Shown here piece by piece: positions 1 through 5,926 of a stretch of DNA of 6,989 bases. The stretch spans positions 1 to 6,989 of the forward strand of contig CALKRF010000012.1 in NCBI GenBank assembly GCA_937990665.1, written 5' to 3'. Made by a program: the position numbers and the translations under genes. How positions within the stretch are numbered: position 1 is the stretch's first letter; every line of letters starts with the position of its first letter. The notes beneath the pieces were generated by a model, which saw only the letters and a program-made list of their open reading frames with translations, did no database searches and had not been told where the DNA came from. Source of the DNA: an uncultured Atopobium sp. (GTDB taxonomy: Bacteria > Actinomycetota > Coriobacteriia > Coriobacteriales > Atopobiaceae).

Positions 1-994
1 TAGCGTGTGTGCCTGCGGTATCAACAGCAATCATAAACTGATCCATGCAGATATTGCCCACCTGGCGGACACGGTCTCCGCGCGTCAAAACATCCATGCG
101 GTTAGAAAGGCTGCGTGCAAGACCATCGGCGTAGCCGATAGGCACCGTAGCTACCTGGATGTTATTGCGAGGAACGCGCCACGTCATACCATAGCCAACG
201 CCATCGCCAACAGCTGGATATACCACGCGCGTCACTCGACCGCGCACGCTCATAACGGGCTGCAGGTCAATGCGGGGAATAGTGAGCTTACTTGGGTGAA
301 GTCCGTACAGACCAATGCCCACGCGGACCATATCAAACTGGATATCTTTATGCAGGATGGTACCAGGGGTATTATCGGCGTGAACCAAGCCCAGCTCATA
401 GCCTGCGTTTTTGAGCGCGGTAACCGCTTCAATAAAGCGATTAACCTGCAGGTCAAAGTCCCAGTTGTCAAGCACGTCGGCCGTAGCAAAATGCGTAAAC
501 GTGCCAGCGCATTCAAGACCCCTGTGGAAATCAATAGAACCGCGCACCTCAAGAAGATCTTCTCGCCTGACGCCAATACGGGTCATTCCAGTGTCGATGG
601 CCAGGTGATAGCGGCCAACCTTGTTAGCTGCGGCAGCAGCCTCACCGTATGCAAGGGCGAAGTCAACCGTGTAAACGGACGGCATGATGTCAAAGCGCAC
701 GAGGTCTGGAATGGAGGTGACTGGTGGCTCGGAAAGCACCAGAATAGGGCTCTCGATACCAGAACAGCGCAGCTCAACGCCCTCATCGACCGTTGCAACG
801 GCAAACTGATCGGCACCCACAGACTGCATGGCTTTAGCACACTGAGCAGCACCGTGACCATATGCGTCAGCCTTAACCACACACATCATTTTGACACCAC
901 GGTTAAGCTGGGCCTTAAACGCCTTTACGTTGTGGCGGACGGCAGAAAGATCAATCTCTATCCAAGCCCATCTATCCTGGGGATATGCCGACAT
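1..994 (-). CDS. alr: Alanine racemase, 3' end cut off by the window edge
   Basis: PLP-dependent racemase converting L-alanine to D-alanine for peptidoglycan; cytoplasmic. I translated it from the reverse strand: 331 codons plus one base are present, so about 40-60 C-terminal residues lie outside the window (family length about 370-390). Visible motifs are VVKADAYGHG (PLP lysine K41), TGMTRIG (135-141), THFATAD (167-173), HADNTPGT (205-212), RVGIGLYG (224-231), PIGYADG with catalytic Tyr288, and GNICMDQ (313-319). ATG at 994 is chosen because AGGTG (1001-1005) sits 6 nt upstream; an in-frame GTG at 1003 directly after the nnr stop is the alternative. It follows nnr by 9 nt and should be the fourth gene of the glmM operon. 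Oddities: A132 stands where many family members have the carbamylated lysine of LKxDTGM, and HADNTPG differs from the usual HxANSAG. The frame is intact throughout. Confidence 0.95.
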   Translation of the reverse strand, partial: MSAYPQDRWAWIEIDLSAVRHNVKAFKAQLNRGVKMMCVVKADAYGHGAAQCAKAMQSVGADQFAVATVDEGVELRCSGIESPILVLSEPPVTSIPDLVRFDIMPSVYTVDFALAYGEAAAAANKVGRYHLAIDTGMTRIGVRREDLLEVRGSIDFHRGLECAGTFTHFATADVLDNWDFDLQVNRFIEAVTALKNAGYELGLVHADNTPGTILHKDIQFDMVRVGIGLYGLHPSKLTIPRIDLQPVMSVRGRVTRVVYPAVGDGVGYGMTWRVPRNNIQVATVPIGYADGLARSLSNRMDVLTRGDRVRQVGNICMDQFMIAVDTAGTHA

Positions 995-1003
995 CAGACT
1001 CAC

Positions 1004-2629
1004 CTACTCCGCAGCTTCTTCAAAGTCTGCCATAGGGAATGCAATCTGCTCCTCAAGTGCGTCGGAAGCAAGGCCAATAACGTCACAGATGTCGCCAGCC
1101 ATAGCTCCGCGTACACCGAACTTCTCGGCAGCTAGCTGACCTGCGTATGCGTGAACCTCACAGGCAAGTGAGCAGAAGGTTGGCAGGTCATCAACTTGAC
1201 CAGCAACCTGAGCCAAGCGGCCAGCAATAGTACCAGCAAGAACGTCGCCAGAGCCAGCAGTTGCCAGCGTTACGGGACCAGGCTTTGGCAGCACGGCTTT
1301 CTGGACGCCAACGCAGCCAGTTGCGGTTCCCTTAGCAACAATGACCAGCTCAGAGCCACCGTCTGCCCAGACAATCTTGCGGGCAGCCTCAAGCTGACCC
1401 ACCAGACTTGCAGGAGGATTATCTACCTGGTTAACCAGGCGACCAAGCTCGCGACGATGTGGAGTCATGATGAGTGGAGCGGTACGACGTGTGAGCTCAG
1501 GGAAATCTGGGAGGTTGTTATTGGTGAGGCGAGCAATGCAGTTGAGTGCATCAGCGTCAACAATAACGGGCAGCTCAGAGTCAAGCAGCGCGGAGGTAAC
1601 CTTGACGGTTCCGCCGGAAACACGCATACCTGGACCAACCAGCGTAACGGTACGCATGGCAGCAAGCTGCAGCACCAGTGGAGCTGCTTCCTCGGTAAAC
1701 ACGCCCTCAGCGTCGCACGGGAGGCCAATAACGGGAACCTCTGGCAACATCATCTGAACGCAGTTGACAATGGCCTCAGGAACTGCCAGGGTAACGTAGC
1801 CAGCACCCGCACGAGCAGCCGCCTTAGCAGCAAAAACAGCAGCTCCGGGGAAGCGGCTTGAACCACCAACCACCAATACGGAGCCACGAGAGTACTTATC
1901 GCAGTCGTTGAGCTGAGCAGGAACAGAAGCAAGATAATCTTCCAGGTCAACGCGCCAGGCAACAGGATCTGCCTCAACAACCAGACGCTCAGTCTGCTCG
2001 GCCAGAGGAGCCACAACAATGGAGCCGCAAACGTCGCGGCCTGCATCGGCAATAAGGCCGGGTTTGAGCGCAATCATGGTAACGGTAACGTCAGCGACAA
2101 CACACGCGCTTTCTACCTGGCCCTTCTGCGCAGAAAGGCCACTGGGAACGTCAACGGAAAGTACGCGAGCACCAGACTGATTGAGGCACTCAATCCAAAT
2201 ATCAAACGGAGCACGTACTTTGCCGTGAAAGCCGGTACCCAGCATGCAATCAAGTACCACGTCAGCCGTTGCCAGCAGGTCAATGAGCTCCTGGCGAGAA
2301 GGCCCAACAAGCACCGAGACTCCCGCGCGAACGGCGCGCTGCGCCATCTGACGTGCAAGATCGCCGGAAATCTGATCAGGCTCAAGAGGAGTGACTACCT
2401 TAACGTTGCAGTTTCTAGAGCGCAGCGCTTCTGCTGCCACCCAGCCATCTCCACCGTTATTGCCAAGACCTACGAGGATGACAACGTTAGAGATGTCTCC
2501 GCCCATGCCAAGAGCCTCTTGAGCGGCAGCGTAACCTGCACGGTGCATGAGCTCGGAAACGCTCACGCCCACGCGTGTCAGCGTAATCTCTACACGCTTG
2601 ATGTCCTCAACATTTAGTACCGGCTGCAT
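1004..2629 (-). CDS. nnr: Bifunctional NAD(P)HX epimerase / ADP-dependent NAD(P)HX dehydratase
   Basis: Repairs hydrated NADH and NADPH. The N-terminal YjeF_N domain interconverts the R and S epimers, and the C-terminal ribokinase-like domain dehydrates S-NAD(P)HX using ADP or ATP. The protein has 541 residues, normal for the fused form. N-domain motifs: GLGNNGGDG (54-62), DCMLGTG (127-133, Asp127) and SVDVPSGL (158-165). C-domain motifs: YSRGSVLVVGG (246-256), RAGAGYV (273-279), VDADALN (357-363), AKGT (432-435) and GSGDVLAG (459-466, presumed catalytic Asp462). The ATG at 2629 follows the acpS stop by 3 nt, with GAGGAG a few bases upstream inside the end of acpS, which suggests translational coupling. 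One departure is TPHRREL (389-395), where the family usually reads TPHxGE, so an Arg replaces the glycine. The gene is also annotated nnrD or yjeF. The assignment is secure. Confidence 0.96.
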   Translation of the reverse strand: MQPVLNVEDIKRVEITLTRVGVSVSELMHRAGYAAAQEALGMGGDISNVVILVGLGNNGGDGWVAAEALRSRNCNVKVVTPLEPDQISGDLARQMAQRAVRAGVSVLVGPSRQELIDLLATADVVLDCMLGTGFHGKVRAPFDIWIECLNQSGARVLSVDVPSGLSAQKGQVESACVVADVTVTMIALKPGLIADAGRDVCGSIVVAPLAEQTERLVVEADPVAWRVDLEDYLASVPAQLNDCDKYSRGSVLVVGGSSRFPGAAVFAAKAAARAGAGYVTLAVPEAIVNCVQMMLPEVPVIGLPCDAEGVFTEEAAPLVLQLAAMRTVTLVGPGMRVSGGTVKVTSALLDSELPVIVDADALNCIARLTNNNLPDFPELTRRTAPLIMTPHRRELGRLVNQVDNPPASLVGQLEAARKIVWADGGSELVIVAKGTATGCVGVQKAVLPKPGPVTLATAGSGDVLAGTIAGRLAQVAGQVDDLPTFCSLACEVHAYAGQLAAEKFGVRGAMAGDICDVIGLASDALEEQIAFPMADFEEAAE

Positions 2630-2632
2630 AAC

Positions 2633-3163
2633 TTACTCCTCGGATTTAACAACATCATCAAAGGTTGTCTCAATTATAGGTTCTTGCACGCGCTCAAGCT
2701 CATCCAACACAGAACGAGCTTCTTTGAACGAACGTGCCAGCTCTTGGGCAGCATCTTCCTTTTGATCTACCTTGGGTTTTACGGCGTTGGTTACCGCAAC
2801 CGCATTGGCTACCGCAACGTCTCTGGTGTACGAGATAGAAAGCGCAATCTCTTGCACGCCCTGCTCGGCCGCAATCTGTGCAGCCTTACCAGCCAGACGA
2901 GCCTGTGGCCTGCCCAGCTGATCTCTCTCAACAGACACATCCTGAAAACCAATACCAGACGAGAAACCCGTTCCTAAGGCTTTGAGCACGGCTTCTCTTG
3001 CCGCAAAACGGGCAGCATAGTGCTCCGCAGGGCGAGCAGTGCGCTCACAATACGCACGCTCGGCATCGGTGAACATACGGCGAATAAAGTGAGGGCGTCT
3101 CTCAATTGCCTGCTGCATGCGGGCAATCTCAAGCATATCTACACCTATTCCTGCCAGTGCCAT
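2633..3163 (-). CDS. acpS: Holo-[acyl-carrier-protein] synthase with an unusual C-terminal extension
   Basis: Transfers 4'-phosphopantetheine from CoA to the conserved serine of acyl carrier protein, activating it for fatty-acid synthesis; cytoplasmic, normally a homotrimer. Core motifs: GIGVDMLEIAR (5-15, metal-binding Asp9), FTDAERAYC (31-39) and RFAAREAVLKALGTG (52-66, metal-binding Glu57). The protein is 176 residues against about 115-130 for the family. The surplus is a charged tail (about 128-176) rich in Glu, Asp, Lys and Arg, including a helix-prone stretch at 134-162. The tail starts just after a diverged tandem repeat, VAVANA then VAVTNA (116-127). The usual SxSH motif reads SISY (Tyr112), and the usual Lys before Glu57 is Arg56. 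The start ATG has AGGGG 5 nt upstream. It lies 24 nt after glmM and 3 nt before nnr. The family call is firm; the role of the tail is unknown. Confidence 0.93.
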   Translation of the reverse strand: MALAGIGVDMLEIARMQQAIERRPHFIRRMFTDAERAYCERTARPAEHYAARFAAREAVLKALGTGFSSGIGFQDVSVERDQLGRPQARLAGKAAQIAAEQGVQEIALSISYTRDVAVANAVAVTNAVKPKVDQKEDAAQELARSFKEARSVLDELERVQEPIIETTFDDVVKSEE

Positions 3164-3187
3164 CGTATCCCCTGGATCTATCTGCGC

Positions 3188-4531
3188 TTAAGCGCTGAGC
3201 CTATACTCCTCAAGTGCATCAAGCACAATCTGGTTTGCCTGCTGGCAAAGCTCATCGGTTGGAGCTTCTGCAAGAACGCGCACCAGAGGCTCTGTTCCGG
3301 AAGCGCGGACCAACACGCGACCATTGCCCTCAAGGAACTTCTCGGCAGCTGCAACTGCGTCGCTAACCTTAGGAGACTGCATAGCGGCCTCTTTGTCGGT
3401 AACGCGGACGTTAACCAACTGCTGTGGATATAGTGTAACGGGACGAGTCAGCTCAGAGAGTTTCTCGCGCTCTGCTCGTAAGACCTCCATAATACGGAGG
3501 CTGGTCAAGATGCCGTCACCGGTCTTTGCCAGGTCACCAAAGATGATGTGACCACTCTGCTCGCCGCCCAGGCTGTACTCATTCTCGTTCATGCAAGCGT
3601 AGACGTACTTATCGCCCACGTTGGTCTTCTCGTAAGAGAGGCCAGCGTCGTCAAATGCTTTGAACAGGCCAAAATTGCTCATGACGGTGGTAACCACAGT
3701 CTGCTTAGCCAGGCGACCATACTTGTTGAGGTAGGTGCCGCAGACGTAGAGGATCAGGTCTCCATCAACCACGTGGCCGCGCTCGTCAACTGCCAGGCAG
3801 CGGTCAGCGTCACCATCGTAGGCAAAGCCCACGTCAAGGCCATTCTGAACTACAAAGCGCTGCAGCTGGTCAATGTGGGTAGAACCGCAATCAACGTTGA
3901 TGTTGAGGCCGTTTGGAGCATTGTTGATAACATGGGTCTCGGCGCCCAGTGCGTCAAAAACAGGGCGAGCAACACTAGAAGCTGCACCGTTAGCACAATC
4001 CAGGCCAATCTTCAGGCCCTGGAGGCTAAAACCGCAGCTTGCAATAAGGCTGGAGATGTAGCGGTTACGGCCCTGCATGTAATCAACCGTGCGGCCAATG
4101 CTGTCACCGGTTGCCAGAGGAACGTCAAACTCGCCGTCAATGTAAGCCTCTACCTGCTCAAGGACGTCCTCGTCCATCTTGTAGCCCTCTTTGTTGACCA
4201 GCTTGATGCCGTTATCGGTGAACGGATTGTGGGACGCAGTAATCATGACGCCGCAGTCAAAAGCGCCGTCAACAACCTCAAAACTGACGCCAGGTGTAGG
4301 AATAACGTGTAGCATGTACGCGTCAGCGCCAGAAGCAACCAGGCCCGAGACAAGTGCGGACTCAAACATGTAGCTTGACCTGCGGGTATCCTTACCAATA
4401 ATGATGCGGGCTTTGCGAGACTGCTTGGCTCCGTAATACCAGCCAATAAAGCGGCCGATTTTGTATGCGTGATCGACGTTCAGACCCTCGTTTGCACGGC
4501 CTCTAAAGCCGTCGGTTCCAAAGTACTTCAT
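3188..4531 (-). CDS. glmM: Phosphoglucosamine mutase
   Basis: Interconverts glucosamine-6-phosphate and glucosamine-1-phosphate, the step before GlmU in UDP-GlcNAc synthesis for peptidoglycan; cytoplasmic. At 447 residues it has full family length. Signatures of the alpha-D-phosphohexomutase superfamily appear in order: KYFGTDGFRG (2-11), the phosphoserine loop TASHNP (98-103, Ser100), the metal loop DGDADR (239-244), the sugar-binding loop GGEQSG (322-327) and the phosphate-binding loop RASGTEP (409-415). The N-terminal FGTDGFRG favours GlmM over phosphoglucomutase or phosphomannomutase. The ATG at 4531 has AGGAG 6 nt upstream. It is the first gene after the rpsI terminator, so it needs its own promoter and probably heads the glmM-acpS-nnr-alr operon. 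No glmS is adjacent, although glmS lies near glmM in some actinobacteria. The stop codon sits in a 12-bp perfect palindrome (3184-3195). Confidence 0.97.
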   Translation of the reverse strand: MKYFGTDGFRGRANEGLNVDHAYKIGRFIGWYYGAKQSRKARIIIGKDTRRSSYMFESALVSGLVASGADAYMLHVIPTPGVSFEVVDGAFDCGVMITASHNPFTDNGIKLVNKEGYKMDEDVLEQVEAYIDGEFDVPLATGDSIGRTVDYMQGRNRYISSLIASCGFSLQGLKIGLDCANGAASSVARPVFDALGAETHVINNAPNGLNINVDCGSTHIDQLQRFVVQNGLDVGFAYDGDADRCLAVDERGHVVDGDLILYVCGTYLNKYGRLAKQTVVTTVMSNFGLFKAFDDAGLSYEKTNVGDKYVYACMNENEYSLGGEQSGHIIFGDLAKTGDGILTSLRIMEVLRAEREKLSELTRPVTLYPQQLVNVRVTDKEAAMQSPKVSDAVAAAEKFLEGNGRVLVRASGTEPLVRVLAEAPTDELCQQANQIVLDALEEYRLSA

Positions 4532-4655
4532 AAGCGTCTCCTAGCTGCGAATGTAGTGTTGTCGGGTGGAGAGCAACTTGCGCGCGAAGCGCCAGCGAAC
4601 TACTCGACAGGTGGGGCTTCTCGCCAGATGGCAAGAAAAACGTGCGGACTAAAGC

Positions 4656-4682
4656 GGTTGCGCAAATATGCAAAATGCAACC
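4656..4682 (-). repeat. Inverted repeat GGTTGC / GCAACC in the presumed glmM leader
   Basis: The arms are 4656-4661 and 4677-4682: 6 bp, perfectly complementary, with a 15-nt spacer that holds a near-tandem ATGCAA. If transcription starts near 4683, this would fold as a hairpin at the very 5' end of the glmM mRNA. It could instead be a protein-binding site or chance; a 6-bp stem is weak evidence. Confidence 0.3.
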
Positions 4683-4696
4683 ATTTAAAAGTATAC
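4675..4696 (-). promoter_or_regulatory. Candidate glmM promoter: TATACT -10 in a 12-mer shared with the rplM upstream region
   Basis: On the minus strand, GTATACTTTTAA occupies 4696-4685 and contains TATACT (4690-4695), one mismatch from the consensus -10 hexamer. The identical 12-mer lies upstream of rplM. Initiation about 7 nt downstream would give a glmM leader of roughly 150 nt. No good -35 is present at 16-18 nt spacing; TTGTAT lies 20 nt upstream, within the terminator loop. The element is placed where a promoter is needed, but the call is inferential. Confidence 0.35.
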
Positions 4697-4732
4697 AAAA
4701 AAGAGACCTGCCGATATACAACAGGTCTCTTT
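4697..4732 (-). terminator. Intrinsic terminator of the rplM-rpsI operon
   Basis: Perfect 11-bp inverted repeat: AAAGAGACCTG at 4700-4710 and CAGGTCTCTTT at 4722-4732, with an 11-nt loop. Read on the minus strand, the second arm runs into six consecutive T (4702-4697), giving the stem plus U-tract of a Rho-independent terminator 27 nt after the rpsI stop. On the plus strand the T-run is separated from the stem, so the structure is directional. It separates the ribosomal-protein operon from glmM. Confidence 0.88.
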
Positions 4733-4759
4733 GTGAGGACTTTTTTGGGTCCAGCGGCC

Positions 4760-5155
4760 TTAGCGCTTGGAGAACTGAGGACGCTTACGAGCCTTCTTCA
4801 GACCGTACTTCTTACGCTCGACCGCACGAGAATCGCGGGTGAGGTAGCCGGCCTTCTTAAGGTCATCACGATACTCGCCAGCCTCGAGAAGAGCGCGAGC
4901 AATGCCCAGGCGAAGAGCGCCGGACTGACCGTTGATGCCGCCGCCATCGCAGTTTGCGAGGACGTCGAAACGACCAAGAGTATCAGTAATGCGGAGAGGT
5001 GCGGTTGCGTTGTCTACGAGCTGCTGGCGACCAAAATACTGGACTGCCTCGCGGCCGTTAACGGTAACCTTACCAGTTCCAGGAACAAGACGAACACGAG
5101 CGACGGCCTCTTTACGACGGCCGGTGCCGGTGTAAACAGCGGTGTTATCTGCCAT
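4760..5155 (-). CDS. rpsI: Small ribosomal subunit protein uS9 (S9)
   Basis: Component of the 30S head whose C-terminal tail reaches towards the P-site tRNA. The 131 residues match family length. Recognisable features are TGRRKEAVARVRL near the N-terminus, GKVTVNGR (28-35), the glycine-rich GGGINGQSGALRLGIARAL (71-89), and the basic tail with KKYGLKKARKRPQFSKR ending in the diagnostic SKR. The ATG at 5155 is 3 nt after the rplM stop, and GGAGG (5164-5168) lies 8 nt upstream within the rplM coding end, so translation is probably coupled. It forms the conserved rplM-rpsI pair and is followed by a strong terminator. No oddities are seen. Confidence 0.98.
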   Translation of the reverse strand: MADNTAVYTGTGRRKEAVARVRLVPGTGKVTVNGREAVQYFGRQQLVDNATAPLRITDTLGRFDVLANCDGGGINGQSGALRLGIARALLEAGEYRDDLKKAGYLTRDSRAVERKKYGLKKARKRPQFSKR

Positions 5156-5158
5156 CGT

Positions 5159-5599
5159 TTAGCCCTCCAGCTCAATCTTGACGGGATTCTGTGCAGCATG
5201 TGGGTGCTCAGCGCCGGCGTAAACCTTAAGCTTCATACCCTGCTTGCGACCAAGAGTGGTCTTAGGAAGCATGCCCTTGACTGCGTGCTCAACAACACGC
5301 TCTGGGTGCTTCTCCATCTCTTCCTTGAAGGAAGTGATCTTCAAGCCACCAAGGTAGCCGGAGTGACGCCAATACTCCTTGTGATCAGCCTTAACACCAG
5401 TAAGGACGATCTTGTCTGCATTGATGATGACAACAAAGTCACCAGTATCAGCGTTTGGGGTGTACTGTGGCTTGTTCTTACCACGAAGAATCATGGCAGC
5501 CTTTGTAGCCAGACGACCGAGCGTTGCGCCCTCAGCGTCGATGAGCACCCACTTGCGCTCGACTTCGCCAGCCTTGGCGAACTGAGTCGACTTCTTCAC
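5159..5599 (-). CDS. rplM: Large ribosomal subunit protein uL13 (L13)
   Basis: Early-assembling 50S protein that binds 23S rRNA. The 146 residues match family length. Motifs include KWVLIDAEGATLGRLAT (16-32), LRGK (38-41), GDFVVIINADKI (53-64), AVKGMLPKTTLGRK, and a C-terminal LKVYAGAEHPHAAQNP. Translation starts at a GTG (5597-5599), supported by a strong AGGAGGAG Shine-Dalgarno ending 4 nt upstream, while no competing ATG is as well placed. It is the first gene of the rplM-rpsI operon and is transcribed away from the plus-strand esterase. In E. coli L13 is reported to regulate its own operon; the roughly 90-nt leader here could be a target, but I see no recognised leader structure. Confidence 0.98.
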   Translation of the reverse strand: MKKSTQFAKAGEVERKWVLIDAEGATLGRLATKAAMILRGKNKPQYTPNADTGDFVVIINADKIVLTGVKADHKEYWRHSGYLGGLKITSFKEEMEKHPERVVEHAVKGMLPKTTLGRKQGMKLKVYAGAEHPHAAQNPVKIELEG

Positions 5600-5603
5600 T
5601 TGA

Positions 5604-5611
5604 CTCCTCCT
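5604..5611 (-). promoter_or_regulatory. Strong Shine-Dalgarno fixing the rplM GTG start
   Basis: AGGAGGAG on the minus strand lies 4 nt upstream of the GTG at 5599; its GGAGG core lies at 6-7 nt spacing. This decides the non-ATG start. Confidence 0.85.
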
Positions 5612-5691
5612 ACGAATTACGAGTTGATAACCCCTGGACGGGTCATCGATGCTTTTTCTTGTCAGAGATTACGGGGCTCTGTGGAAAAGCC

Positions 5692-5703
5692 TTAAAAGTA
5701 TAC
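5692..5703 (-). promoter_or_regulatory. Candidate rplM promoter -10 (12-mer shared with glmM)
   Basis: GTATACTTTTAA on the minus strand contains TATACT (5697-5702), about 100 nt upstream of rplM, and is identical to the sequence upstream of glmM. Initiation would fall near 5690, giving a leader of roughly 90 nt. The -35 position at 17-nt spacing reads CGTACA, a poor match. Recurrence in front of two housekeeping operons is the main support. Confidence 0.42.
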
Positions 5704-5728
5704 TCCACTCTTTAGCAGTTGTACGCGG

Positions 5729-5760
5729 GAATTTTTGTTGCTTCATGAATGCAACAATTC
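5729..5760. repeat. Imperfect inverted repeat, possible operator, in the divergent region
   Basis: TTGTTGC (5735-5741) and GCAACAA (5751-5757) are perfect 7-bp arms around a 9-nt spacer that contains the palindrome TTCATGAA. Allowing three extra T in the left arm, the symmetry extends to GAATT (5729-5733) and AATTC (5756-5760), about 10 bp in all. It lies upstream of both divergent genes, 26 bp from the rplM -10 candidate and about 170 bp from the esterase start. This fits a regulator-binding site but is not proof of one. Confidence 0.4.
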
Positions 5761-5920
5761 GTTCAAATTTGACGGGTTTCTCCATATTGCAAAGCCGTCT
5801 ACAGCACAAGAACAACCACTTGGCCTGCTGTGCGATGCATTTTGTTTCGACTTTTTATTTTATAGGGCGAGAAGTGCGGGCGTGCTCGTATGTTTACACC
5901 AAGGTCAAAGCTACAACGTC

Positions 5921-5926
5921 AGGAGG
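5921..5926 (+). promoter_or_regulatory. Shine-Dalgarno deciding the esterase start
   Basis: AGGAGG lies 5 nt before the ATG at 5932. The upstream in-frame ATG at 5890 would add 14 residues but has no comparable site. Confidence 0.85.

Noticed and set aside
5..1135. A 376-codon plus-strand open frame opposite alr and the end of nnr
   Set aside because: It is antisense to clear alr coding sequence with all catalytic motifs. The translation has no recognisable domain and there is no ribosome-binding site, so it is a codon-usage shadow.
3548..4312. A 254-codon plus-strand open frame opposite glmM
   Set aside because: It lies fully within glmM, its translation is low-complexity (Val/Ala/Asn-rich), and glmM is certain on the other strand.
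4700..4746. The hairpin at 4700-4732 as a bidirectional terminator
   Set aside because: On the plus strand the T-run (4741-4746) is separated from the stem by 8 nt, and no plus-strand gene ends nearby.
5663..5691. Alternative short helices in the rplM leader (CAGAG/CTCTG against GGCT/AGCC) as an attenuator switch
   Set aside because: The helices are mutually exclusive but only 4-5 bp each. Such pairs arise readily by chance, and no known leader motif is recognised.
4469..5695. A 408-codon plus-strand open frame spanning the rpsI and rplM region
   Set aside because: It crosses two ribosomal protein genes and a terminator on the opposite strand and has no family resemblance, so it is a shadow.
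5769..5797. TTGACG at 5769-5774 as the -35 of an esterase promoter
   Set aside because: The sequence 16-18 nt downstream is AAGCCG-like with no resemblance to a -10.
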